From CAYYTU01 sp964474655 (GTDB taxonomy: Bacteria; Chloroflexota; Anaerolineae; B4-G1): a stretch of DNA of 42,944 nucleotides. The stretch covers positions 1 to 42,944 of the forward strand of contig CAYYTU010000023.1 in NCBI GenBank assembly GCA_964474655.1. Direction: 5' to 3'. This document shows, piece after piece, positions 25,810 to 33,302 of this stretch (positions are counted from its first letter, which is position 1; each line of letters starts with the position of its first letter). A program made the position numbers and the translations under genes. The notes under the pieces were generated by a model that saw only the letters and a program-made list of their open reading frames with translations, was not told the DNA's origin and ran no database searches.

Positions 25810-27222
25810 ATGACCAGCATCACGCACATCCTCGCCGTACCAGCCACCGGGGCTTATTATGCCACCGATCTCACCGCCTTACAGGACAAGCCGCTTCCGC
25901 TTGACCAGCAATACACGGCCCAACCGGTCACCCACGGTTTCCGCCGCGTGCGCGAGGTGGCCGAGGCCGTCTCAGTGGGCCTGATGCTCGATGATGGTCG
26001 TCTGGCCTGGGGCGATTGTGTATCCGTGGCATACGCTGGCAAGGCCGGTCGTGATCCCATCTTCCGGGCCGCCGATGGCATCAGCACCATCAAGGAGCGG
26101 GTAGCGCCAGCCCTCGACGGGCGAGAGGTCACGTCGTTCCGCGAGCTGGCAGCGGAGATCGAGACGCTGACTCAGAAAGTAACGATAAGGGCCCTCCAAC
26201 CGACGGAGTCGACGGAAGAAGCATCGGCTGGAGACCCGCGCTTGTCCCGCCGCGACTTACTGACAGCCCCCTTGCGTTTCTTGCACGCCGACGCCGAAAA
26301 AAGCGTATCCCGGCAAGCGGAGCCCCCGGCCGAGTATAGGACAGTGGAAGGTGCGCTCCACACCGCCATTCGCTACGGCGTCAGCCAGGCGCTGCTGAAA
26401 GCCGTGGCGTTGACCCGCGGGTTGACGATGGCTGAGGTCATCGCCGAGGAGTGGAAGTTGTCGCGGCCCACCCGACCGGTCCCGATCCACGCCCAGAGCG
26501 GCGTCGAGCGCCGCAAGAACGCGGACAAAATGATCGCCCGCCGGGTCGATTCGCTGCCCCACGCTCTGGTGGAGAACATCCCCCGCCAGCTCGGCGAAGA
26601 CGGCCAACAGATGGTTCGCTACCTGCGTTGGCTCAAGGGACGAATTAAATCACTCGGCGGTCCAGACTATCGCCCCATCATCCATCTAGACGTGCACGGG
26701 GCGCTGGGCCAGCTATATGAGCATAACCTGGGCCGCATATTGGGATACCTCCATCGGCTGGAAGCTTCGGCGCAACCCTATAAGCTGCGCATAGAAAGTC
26801 CGGTGGTTATGGAAAGCCGAGCCGCTCAGATCGAGACGATGCAAAACCTGCGCGAGTATATCACATTTCGCGATATGAGCATAGAGATCGTGGCCGACGA
26901 ATGGGCTAACACGCTGGACGACATTCAGACCTTCGTAGAGGTCCAAGCCGCCCACATGATCCAGATCAAGATGCCAGACCTGGGTGGCGTCCAGAATTCG
27001 GTGAAGGCAGTGTTGGCCTGCCGGGAGGGGGGCGTTGGTGCGTTCCTGGGCGGCAGCTGCGCCGAGACAGACCTGTCGGCCCGGGCATCAGTCCACGTGG
27101 CCCTGGCGACTCAGCCGGATATGATGATGGCAAAGCCCGGGATGGGAGTCGACGAAGCGATCTCCATCGTACAGAATGAAATGACGCGCACGCTTGTCGC
27201 CATCAAAATGCGCAATGTGTGA
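25810..27222 (+). CDS. Methylaspartate ammonia-lyase-like enolase-superfamily enzyme
   Basis: A 470-residue protein with the full pattern of 3-methylaspartate ammonia-lyase (usual length about 413). Family blocks are the N-terminal HGFRRVREVAEAVSVGLML and WGDCVSVAYAGKAGRDP, PIHAQSGVERRKNADKMI, metal-ligand segments around LDVHG, RIESPVV and VADEWANTLDD, the catalytic lysine at about residue 387 in QIKMPDLGG, and MAKPGMGVDEAI near the end. Residues about 118-165 are a Ser/Arg-rich insertion absent from the family. The known reaction removes ammonia from threo-3-methylaspartate in glutamate fermentation, but no glutamate mutase is encoded here. A related deamination in the betaine/amino acid pathway is more likely. 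AAGGAG precedes the ATG. Confidence 0.87.
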   Translation: MTSITHILAVPATGAYYATDLTALQDKPLPLDQQYTAQPVTHGFRRVREVAEAVSVGLMLDDGRLAWGDCVSVAYAGKAGRDPIFRAADGISTIKERVAPALDGREVTSFRELAAEIETLTQKVTIRALQPTESTEEASAGDPRLSRRDLLTAPLRFLHADAEKSVSRQAEPPAEYRTVEGALHTAIRYGVSQALLKAVALTRGLTMAEVIAEEWKLSRPTRPVPIHAQSGVERRKNADKMIARRVDSLPHALVENIPRQLGEDGQQMVRYLRWLKGRIKSLGGPDYRPIIHLDVHGALGQLYEHNLGRILGYLHRLEASAQPYKLRIESPVVMESRAAQIETMQNLREYITFRDMSIEIVADEWANTLDDIQTFVEVQAAHMIQIKMPDLGGVQNSVKAVLACREGGVGAFLGGSCAETDLSARASVHVALATQPDMMMAKPGMGVDEAISIVQNEMTRTLVAIKMRNV

Positions 27223-27320
27223 TATCGCCTATCAGCCAAAGCAGTCCCCGTAGCGCCCCCACGGACGAAGGCTACGAGCGGGTAAAAATATAGGAACCCG
27301 CCTGGAACCTTAGCAGATAC

Positions 27321-27371
27321 GGTGGGAGGCGTCTCTGACGGCGATTTCGGCCCCTGGAGAGCCCTCCCACC
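27321..27371. repeat. Hairpin-forming dispersed repeat before mttB-D
   Basis: GGTGGGAGG (27321-27329) pairs with CCTCCCACC (27363-27371). The left arm continues as CGTCTCTGACG, nearly the same as the minus strand of the hairpin at 4445-4496. Just upstream, GCGGGT and ACCCGC form another small stem. It may be a leader element or terminator, but shared sequence with a distant site argues for a repeat. Confidence 0.5.
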
Positions 27372-27423
27372 AATATATCAATTTCGTACGAACCGAATCC
27401 ATTTACTATATGAAGGAGCAATC

Positions 27424-28935
27424 GTGAACGCTGAACCCCAATCGCAGTGCACGCATCACCCCCCGCAATGCCGCATTTTGTGCGAGCATCAGATGGAAAC
27501 GGTCTATCAGGCTACCCTCGAATGCCTGGAGCGCACCGGCGTCAACGTGCTGAACGAAGAAGCGCGCGAGCTGCTGATCGAGGCCGGCGCCCGCGCCGAC
27601 GGCGTCCAGGTGCGCATCCCGCGGTCGATGGTCGAAGATGCACTCGCTGCTGCCCCGGACGGCTTCACCCTCTGGGGCCGTCCCGTCGGCGAGAACCGCT
27701 GGCAGGACGAGCGGTATCAGATCGAGGTGCGCGCCGTCCCCCTGAAGACCCAGACCGCCGATCACGTTTACTTCGGGCCCGGTCCCACCTGCACCTATTT
27801 CATCGACCCGGAGACGGGCAAGCGTCGCCGGGCGCGGCGCGGCGATCCGGCCAGCGCCGCGCTGGTCACCGACGCGCTGGACAATCTCAATTTCGTGATG
27901 GGCCTGGCGCTGATCGACGACGTGCATCACCGGCTGGCCCCGGTCTACGAGTTCGCCGAGATGGTAGCCCACACCGCCAAGCCGATCCTGCCCTGGGCCC
28001 TCAGCGTCGACAACGTCCGCGACATCTACCGCATCGCGCTGGCCGTGGCCGGGAGCGAGGACGTGCTCCGCGAGCGGCCCTTCTTGGCCCTCTTCGCCAC
28101 CTCGCAAGCCCCGCTCCAGCACACGGAAGAGGATCTGGCGAACACGCTCTGGGCCGTCGAGCACGGTATCCCCGTCGTCTACCTGGGCGGCTGTTGCGCT
28201 GGGAGCTCCTCGCCGGTCACCGGGGCCGGGACACTGGTCATCTCGCTGGCGGGCTCGCTGAGCGGCTTGACGATCATCCAGCTCAAGAAGCGCGGGGCGC
28301 CGGTCTGCATCGGCAGCGTGCCCCAGTCGATGGACCTGCGCACCGCCCGCCCCGCTTACGGCGGCCCGGAGATGAGCCTTTACAGCGCCGCCCTCTCCGA
28401 GCTCGCCCGCCACCTGAAACTACCGTTTATGGGCACCGCCGGCGCCTCCGAGGCCAAGACCGTCGACATCCAGGCCGCCATCGAGAGCACGGTGCAGGTG
28501 CTGCTCTCTGGCCTGAGCGCCACCACGCTGGTCCACGACATCGGCTTCCTCGACTGCGCCGACATCGGCTCGCTGGAGATGCTGGTGATGAACGACGAAA
28601 TCATCGAGCTGGCGCAGCGCGTGCTGCGCGGGATCGAGATCAACGAGGAGACGCTGATGCTCGATCTGATCGACGAGATCGGCCCCGGCGGTCACTTCAT
28701 CGCCACCAGGGAGACGGCTGAGCGCTGCCGCGACGAGATCTGGACGCCGTCGCTGATGGATCGCACCCCCTGGGAGACCTGGGTCGCCAGCGGCGCCGAG
28801 GCGATGATCGACCGCGCCCAGCAGCGCCTGCGCTCCATCCTGACCACGCACCAGCCCCCGCCCCTGCCCGCCGGCGCAGCCGAGGAGATCGAGGCGATCC
28901 TGCAGGCCGCCGAAGAGCGCTACAGCACGGGATAA
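27424..28935 (+). CDS. MttB-family methyltransferase-like protein (mttB-D)
   Basis: A 503-residue non-pyrrolysine MttB-family protein. GTG 27424 is chosen because AAGGAG lies 5 bases upstream; the frame extends to 27322 without a better start. Recognised blocks are LERTGVNVLNEEARELL, YFGPGPTCTYFIDPETG, the Thr-Leu rich LVHDIGFLDCADIGS and EIGPGGHFIAT. The central region is distinct: the MGGTAP block reads GSSSPVTGAG, and the GGCCAGSS stretch has two adjacent cysteines. It is the most divergent of the five copies by eye and may act on a different methylated compound. It lies between the ammonia-lyase-like gene and a toxin-antitoxin module. Confidence 0.87.
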   Translation: MNAEPQSQCTHHPPQCRILCEHQMETVYQATLECLERTGVNVLNEEARELLIEAGARADGVQVRIPRSMVEDALAAAPDGFTLWGRPVGENRWQDERYQIEVRAVPLKTQTADHVYFGPGPTCTYFIDPETGKRRRARRGDPASAALVTDALDNLNFVMGLALIDDVHHRLAPVYEFAEMVAHTAKPILPWALSVDNVRDIYRIALAVAGSEDVLRERPFLALFATSQAPLQHTEEDLANTLWAVEHGIPVVYLGGCCAGSSSPVTGAGTLVISLAGSLSGLTIIQLKKRGAPVCIGSVPQSMDLRTARPAYGGPEMSLYSAALSELARHLKLPFMGTAGASEAKTVDIQAAIESTVQVLLSGLSATTLVHDIGFLDCADIGSLEMLVMNDEIIELAQRVLRGIEINEETLMLDLIDEIGPGGHFIATRETAERCRDEIWTPSLMDRTPWETWVASGAEAMIDRAQQRLRSILTTHQPPPLPAGAAEEIEAILQAAEERYSTG

Positions 28936-28991
28936 GGAGCGTTGGATCTTTCTTCGTCTGGCGCCCTAATTCTGGCCCGATCTGGTCTTTC

Positions 28992-29000
28992 TGGTATAAT
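28992..29000 (+). promoter_or_regulatory. Extended -10 promoter of the VapC-type module
   Basis: TGGTATAAT fits the extended -10 element (TGnTATAAT). The -35 region is poor, as is usual for extended -10 promoters. It is about 45 bases before the antitoxin start, and the leader includes the AGGAGG site. It would let the toxin-antitoxin pair be expressed apart from the flanking operon. Confidence 0.6.
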
Positions 29001-29045
29001 TGACCTTGTTAAGGAAAAGTTTTGCCCAGAAATAGGAGGCGACAT

Positions 29046-29474
29046 ATGTCCCGTGTGAGTGTAACCGAAGCAAAGAAATCTTTTTCTGAGTTTTTGAACC
29101 GTGCGGCTTATGGGCAGGAGCGGATCGTGGTCACCAGTCACCGTAAACCCAAGGCGGCGGTGATCAGCATTGAGGATCTGCGCCGTTTGGAGGAACTGGA
29201 GGAGGCATTGGCAGCGGCTGAGGCCCTAGAAGCGGAACGAGCCAATGAGACACTTGATGTTGAAGATATCCAAGCCAAGTGTCTGCGACCGTCTGAACAG
29301 CACGGAGAGAGAGCTGAGGTGTTGAAAGAAGCAAATTATTTACGCGATGCCTTTGCTGCTCAGTATGGCACCGTAACAGTTGATCTTGTCCAGGCTGCCC
29401 GTCAGGAGCGAGAACGCAGGCTAACTTCTGTGTTTGTCGCAGAGGACAAAGAGGAATATGAAGCAGATAATTGA
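29046..29474 (+). CDS. Phd/YefM-family antitoxin with long C-terminus
   Basis: A 142-residue protein. The N-terminal ~60 residues (SRVSVTEAKKSFSEFLNRA, then HRKPKAAVISIEDL) are a typical Phd/YefM fold that binds operator DNA and toxin. Phd proteins are usually 70-90 residues; here a further 80-residue, mostly helical, charged tail follows and presumably wraps the toxin. ATG 29046 lies after AGGAGG. The end overlaps the toxin start by 17 bases. It is expected to repress its own promoter and neutralise the PIN-domain toxin. Confidence 0.8.
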   Translation: MSRVSVTEAKKSFSEFLNRAAYGQERIVVTSHRKPKAAVISIEDLRRLEELEEALAAAEALEAERANETLDVEDIQAKCLRPSEQHGERAEVLKEANYLRDAFAAQYGTVTVDLVQAARQERERRLTSVFVAEDKEEYEADN

Positions 29475-29895
29475 CGCTAACCTGGCTATTGCCCTGGTGC
29501 TACCCACCCCTTACTCGGAACAGGCTCAGATTCTATGGGAGCAATGGGATGTCAACCAGACAGATGTCTTCGCTCCAGATCTGTGGGTCTACGAAGTCAC
29601 CTCTGCATTGCGCAAAGCGGTCTCTATCACGGGGATGTCCCTGCAGGAAGCTGAGACCTGTCTTGAGACATTGATGCACCTGGGAGTCTGCCTGGTGCCC
29701 CCAACACTGGAATTGGATCGGTTGGCTCTGCGCTGGGCCGAGCGTTTGAACCAGCCTGTTGCTTACGACGCCCACTATCTGTCTCTGGCGGAGACGCTCG
29801 AAGGGGATTTTTGGACCGCTGATCGTCGGCTGGTGGATCAAGTGGAACCCGAAGTCCCCTGGATGCACTGGGTAGGTGAAGTTACCGCTCGGTGA
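29458..29895 (+). CDS. PIN-domain toxin, VapC-like
   Basis: A 145-residue PIN-domain ribonuclease. The acidic metal-binding residues are visible: Asp in KQIIDANLA, Glu in VYEVTSALRK, Asp in VAYDAHYL and Asp in WTADRRLV. ATG 29458 follows a GAGG site inside the antitoxin gene. It should cleave RNA (tRNA or rRNA in known VapCs) unless bound by the Phd-like partner. No catalytic residue appears missing, so the module looks intact. It sits inside a run of catabolic genes, as an apparent insertion. Confidence 0.85.
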   Translation: MKQIIDANLAIALVLPTPYSEQAQILWEQWDVNQTDVFAPDLWVYEVTSALRKAVSITGMSLQEAETCLETLMHLGVCLVPPTLELDRLALRWAERLNQPVAYDAHYLSLAETLEGDFWTADRRLVDQVEPEVPWMHWVGEVTAR

Positions 29896-29917
29896 CGGAA
29901 ACTCATTGTCAAAAACT

Positions 29918-32785
29918 ATGGAACTAAATTTCACCCTTAACCATCAATCTATCACCCTCGACGTCGATCCCGCGCGCCCGCTGCTTGATGTATTACGTGA
30001 CGATCTGGGATTGACCGGCACCAAGCAGGGTTGCGACCACGAGGGCGAGTGCGGCGCCTGCACCGTGCTGCTGGATGGTGTGCCGGTGCGCTCATGCCTG
30101 ACGCCGATGGGCAAGGTCGCCGGGCGGCGCGTGCTGACCGTCGAGGGGCTGAGCCCGGACGCAGGCCGCGAGATCGACGAGCTCCATCCGCTGCAGGCGG
30201 CTTTCATCGAGGTCGGCGCGGTGCAGTGCGGCTACTGCACGCCCGGCATGCTGATGGCGGCCAAGGCCCTGCTCGACCGCTGTAAGCGAAGCGGCGCGGA
30301 CCCCTCCCGCGAGCAAATCATCGAGGCCCTGGCGGGCAACCTCTGCCGCTGCACCGGCTACAAGCGCATCGTGCAGGCGGTGGAGCTGACCGCGGCGCGC
30401 ATGCGGGACGACGCCAGACTTCCGAAGTCTCCCCAGACTTCGGAAGTCTCCGATCAGCCCATCATCGGCGGCGACGCCATCCGCACCGACTCGATTGACA
30501 AGGTGACCGGGCGCACGCAATACGTCGAGGACATCAGGATGGAGGGGATGCTCTACGCCCGCGTGCTGCGCAGCCCGCACCATCATGCCCGCCTGGTGGC
30601 GTTGGATACGACGCCGGCCGAGCGGCTGGAGGGCGTGGTCTGCGCGGTCACCGCGGCCGGCGTGCCCGGCGAGAACGGCCTGGGCGATTACAGCCGCGAC
30701 GAGCCGGTGCTGACACCCATCGGCGCGACGGTCAAGATGCGCGGGGCGCCGGTGGCGCTGGTGGTGGCGACCTCGCCGCAGGAGGCGCAGGCCGGCGCCG
30801 AGGCGATTGAGGTCACCTACGAGCCGCTGCCCCATACCTTCGCACTGGAGGAGGCGCTGGCGGAGGATGCGCTCGCCATCTACGAGGGTGGCAACGTCCT
30901 CACCACGGAGGCCGAGGCGCACGGCGACCTGGAGGCGGCCTTCGACACAGCCGACCTGATCCTGGAGACCACCTACCGCACCGCCTGGCAGGAGCACTCC
31001 GCGCTGGAGCGGGAGGCGCTGCTGGGCTATTTTGGTGAAGATGATCAGTTGACAGTGGTTGGCGGAACCCACGAGCCGCACTGGCAGCAGGGCTACATCG
31101 CGGCCGCGCTGGCGCTAGATCCGGAAGACGTGCGGGTGATTATGCCGCCCACCGGCGGCTCCTTCGGCGGCAAGCAGGACCCGTGGCCCTTCGTGGCCAC
31201 GGCGCTGGCGACCTACCACGCGCGTCGCCCGGTGCGGCTGGCCTACACGCGTCGCGAGTCGTTTGACGCCTCGCCCAAGCGCCATCCCTACCGCGTGCGC
31301 TATCGCCTCGGGGCCACCGCCGACGGGCATCTGACCGGCATCCACGCCCGCGTCGACGCCAACACCGGCGGCTACGATGCCCACGGACAGTACATCCCCA
31401 ACTACGCCCTCACCGCCAGCGGCGGCCCCTACCGCTACCGGGCCGTCAACGCCTACGCCCAGAGCGTCTACACCAACGGCCCCAAGGCCGGGCAGTTCCG
31501 CGGCTTCGGCTCGCCCCAGTCGATCTTCGCCCTGGAGTGCGCAATGGACGAGCTGGCCCAGCGGCTGGATCAGGACCCGCTCGACTTCCGGCGTCAGAAC
31601 GCCATCGAGCAGTCGGAGATATCCTTCCTCGGCTATCCGGTGGCGGAATCGCTGGGCTACCAGGAGGTGCTGGACGCCATTGAACCGCGTTACCGCGATC
31701 TCCTGGCCGCGGCGGCGGCCTTCAACGCAGACCAGGATGAGGACAGCCCGCTCCGCAAGGCGGTCGGTTTCTCCGGGATGTGGTACCGCTTCGGGAAGTC
31801 GGGCTCGCTGCGCGTTGAGGCCCACGCCGAGCTGGCAAAGGACGGGCGCTTCGTCGTCTACTGCTCGGCGCCGGACTACGGCCAGGGCTCCAACACCGCG
31901 ATGGCGCAGATAGCGGCCGAGGCGCTGGGCGTGCCGCGCGAGCGCGTCGAGCTGGTCAATGCCGACACCGCTCGCACGCCCGACAGCGGCATCCAGGGCG
32001 CCTCCCGCGCCACCTACTTCGTCGGCGGGGCCGTCTGTCAGGCCGTGGGGGCGCTCAAGCGGGTCATCTTCGCCACCTCCGCCGAAATGCTCGACTGTCC
32101 ACCATCCAATCTTGCCCTCGACGCCGACCGCGTCGTGTGCAAACCAGATACCAATATACCAGCCTCCCAGTCTCCCAATCTCCCAATCTCCCAGTCTACC
32201 AACCTACCGACCATCCCCCTGACCGCGGTCGCCGCCGAGTTCGAGCGCATCGGCAGATCCCGCAAGGTGCCCGGCCTCTTCGATCTCTCCCCGCTGTTCC
32301 CGGAGGAGACGAGGCCGGAGTACGTGCCGCTCTTCGTCACCGGGGCGCAGGTGGCCGAGGTGGTCGTGAACATGCGCACCGGCCAGGTGGAGGTGCCGCG
32401 CGTGGCGGCGGTCCACGACGTGGGGCGGGCCATCAACCCCATCGACGCCCGGGGGCAGATCGAGGGCGCGGTGGTGATGGGGCTGGGCACGGCGCTGATG
32501 GAGGAGTACATCCCCGGCGAGAGCGAGGGTTTCGGCGACTACTACCTGCCCACCACGATGTCTATGCCTGAGATTGAGGTCACGCTGGTCGAGGTGCCCA
32601 GTTTCGAGGGGCCGTTTGGGGCCAAGGGGCTGGGCGAGGCGGCGATCTTGCCCGCGACGCCGGCCATCATCAACGGCATCTCGCGGGCCATCGGCGCGCG
32701 GATGCGGACGCTGCCAGCCACGCCGGAGCGGGTGCGCGAGAGGGCGAGTCAGCGCCTGATGGACAGCCAGACCTCTTGTCACTGA
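29918..32785 (+). CDS. Molybdenum hydroxylase, fused iron-sulfur and molybdopterin subunits
   Basis: A 955-residue protein of the xanthine dehydrogenase/aldehyde oxidase family with the CoxS-like and CoxL-like subunits joined. [2Fe-2S] ligands are Cys39, 45, 48, 60 and Cys104, 107, 143, 145 (QCGYC...LCRC). The molybdopterin domain starts near residue 185; GGSFGGK, GQFRGFGSPQ and the active-site Glu in GAKGLGEAA are present. It hydroxylates a heterocycle or aldehyde with water and passes electrons via Fe-S centres to the FAD subunit encoded at 33299. The start ATG 29918 has only a weak ribosome site. Two repeat elements sit in frame: a 34-base palindrome at codons about 167-178 in the linker between domains, and a period-8 array at about 745-765. 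The substrate is unknown. Confidence 0.88.
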   Translation: MELNFTLNHQSITLDVDPARPLLDVLRDDLGLTGTKQGCDHEGECGACTVLLDGVPVRSCLTPMGKVAGRRVLTVEGLSPDAGREIDELHPLQAAFIEVGAVQCGYCTPGMLMAAKALLDRCKRSGADPSREQIIEALAGNLCRCTGYKRIVQAVELTAARMRDDARLPKSPQTSEVSDQPIIGGDAIRTDSIDKVTGRTQYVEDIRMEGMLYARVLRSPHHHARLVALDTTPAERLEGVVCAVTAAGVPGENGLGDYSRDEPVLTPIGATVKMRGAPVALVVATSPQEAQAGAEAIEVTYEPLPHTFALEEALAEDALAIYEGGNVLTTEAEAHGDLEAAFDTADLILETTYRTAWQEHSALEREALLGYFGEDDQLTVVGGTHEPHWQQGYIAAALALDPEDVRVIMPPTGGSFGGKQDPWPFVATALATYHARRPVRLAYTRRESFDASPKRHPYRVRYRLGATADGHLTGIHARVDANTGGYDAHGQYIPNYALTASGGPYRYRAVNAYAQSVYTNGPKAGQFRGFGSPQSIFALECAMDELAQRLDQDPLDFRRQNAIEQSEISFLGYPVAESLGYQEVLDAIEPRYRDLLAAAAAFNADQDEDSPLRKAVGFSGMWYRFGKSGSLRVEAHAELAKDGRFVVYCSAPDYGQGSNTAMAQIAAEALGVPRERVELVNADTARTPDSGIQGASRATYFVGGAVCQAVGALKRVIFATSAEMLDCPPSNLALDADRVVCKPDTNIPASQSPNLPISQSTNLPTIPLTAVAAEFERIGRSRKVPGLFDLSPLFPEETRPEYVPLFVTGAQVAEVVVNMRTGQVEVPRVAAVHDVGRAINPIDARGQIEGAVVMGLGTALMEEYIPGESEGFGDYYLPTTMSMPEIEVTLVEVPSFEGPFGAKGLGEAAILPATPAIINGISRAIGARMRTLPATPERVRERASQRLMDSQTSCH
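30416..30449. repeat. 34-base palindrome in the hydroxylase coding sequence
   Basis: Two 15-base arms, AGACTTCCGAAGTCT and AGACTTCGGAAGTCT, flank CCCC. The same AGACTTCCGAAGTCT motif occurs at 37523-37537, and variants at 1-11 and 37440-37452, in a dispersed element. Here it is translated (PKSPQTSEV) in the linker between the iron-sulfur and molybdopterin domains, where an insertion can be tolerated. Confidence 0.8.
32144..32214. repeat. In-frame period-8 repeat in the hydroxylase gene
   Basis: At least eight octamers (CCAATATA, CCAGCCTC, CCAGTCTC, CCAATCTC, CCAATCTC, CCAGTCTA, CCAACCTA, CCGACCAT) of the same family as the intergenic arrays. Because 24 bases make three units and eight codons, the frame is kept. 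It encodes a Pro/Ser/Asn/Gln-rich segment absent from the family. Confidence 0.85.
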
Positions 32786-32803
32786 ACCTTGGTGAAGTAT
32801 AAT
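32776..32803 (+). promoter_or_regulatory. Promoter of the second toxin-antitoxin module
   Basis: TTGTCA (32776-32781) and TATAAT (32798-32803) are 16 bases apart; the -35 is inside the end of the hydroxylase gene. It would give the small gene pair its own expression within the operon, and may also drive the FAD subunit and mttB-E. Confidence 0.65.
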
Positions 32804-32829
32804 ACCGGCGATAGAGAAATGGAGGTATG

Positions 32830-33141
32830 ATGGAAGTAAGGGTGGCAACGACGGTCCAAGACAGCGCACAACGCTTGTTTCCCAATCTGGAATTGGAGCA
32901 AGTTCTGGCAGAACTACTGTTGGAACGGGCACAAAAGAAACTGATCAAATATCGCACGATGGCCCGCCGATTCAGAGCCAAGTACAATGAGGGCTTCGAG
33001 GCGTTTCGACAGAAAATTCTGCACACCGAGCCAGGTTTTGAGGAAGAACAGGACTATTTCGATTGGGAGATGGCGGTGACGGGTGTCGCCGATATGGAAG
33101 AGGAAATTGAGCGCCTGAAGAGCGTGGTGCAGCAATCGTGA
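32830..33141 (+). CDS. Probable antitoxin, partner of a truncated toxin
   Basis: A protein of 103 residues (104 if the ATG at 32827 is used; the second ATG has better spacing from GGAGG). It is rich in charged helices (LELEQVLAELLLERAQKKL, and DMEEEIERLKSVV at the end). By position and character it looks like the antitoxin of a two-gene module whose second gene overlaps it in a GTGA. I recall similar pairs in Chloroflexota and cyanobacteria next to DUF6516/TumE-type toxins, but that is memory of the gene pair, not proof. It has its own promoter. It may be a leftover now that the toxin is cut short. Confidence 0.65.
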   Translation: MEVRVATTVQDSAQRLFPNLELEQVLAELLLERAQKKLIKYRTMARRFRAKYNEGFEAFRQKILHTEPGFEEEQDYFDWEMAVTGVADMEEEIERLKSVVQQS

Positions 33142-33302
33142 GCGTTGAGGACCTGCTCACCGCCCTGCATCAAGAAGCCAAGAGGCGGGCTTACATCAGG
33201 CGATTGGAGGTGCTTGACTGGACCTCGAACCTGCTGAAAGCCCGTCTTTACCCCCTCTACCAGTTTACCAATCTACCAATCTACCAGCCTACCGACCTAT
33301 GA
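33138..33302 (+). pseudogene. Toxin fragment (DUF6516/TumE-like) cut by a repeat
   Basis: GTG 33138 overlaps the stop of the preceding gene in a GTGA, the usual coupling of a toxin-antitoxin pair. The first ~40 codons read like a real protein (SVEDLLTALHQEAKRR, then VLDWTSNLLKARLY) and resemble the N-terminus of DUF6516/TumE-type toxins, which are usually over 100 residues. From about 33255 the frame runs into a period-8 repeat, coding LYQFTNLPIYQPTDL, and stops at 33302. The catalytic remainder is missing, so the toxin is presumably dead. Confidence 0.6.
33255..33302. repeat. Period-8 tandem repeat (ATCTACCA) at the toxin break
   Basis: Six octamers: CTCTACCA, GTTTACCA, ATCTACCA, ATCTACCA, GCCTACCG, ACCTATGA. 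They replace the end of the toxin gene, and the last unit contains the ATG of the FAD subunit gene and, in another frame, the toxin stop. Confidence 0.85.
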
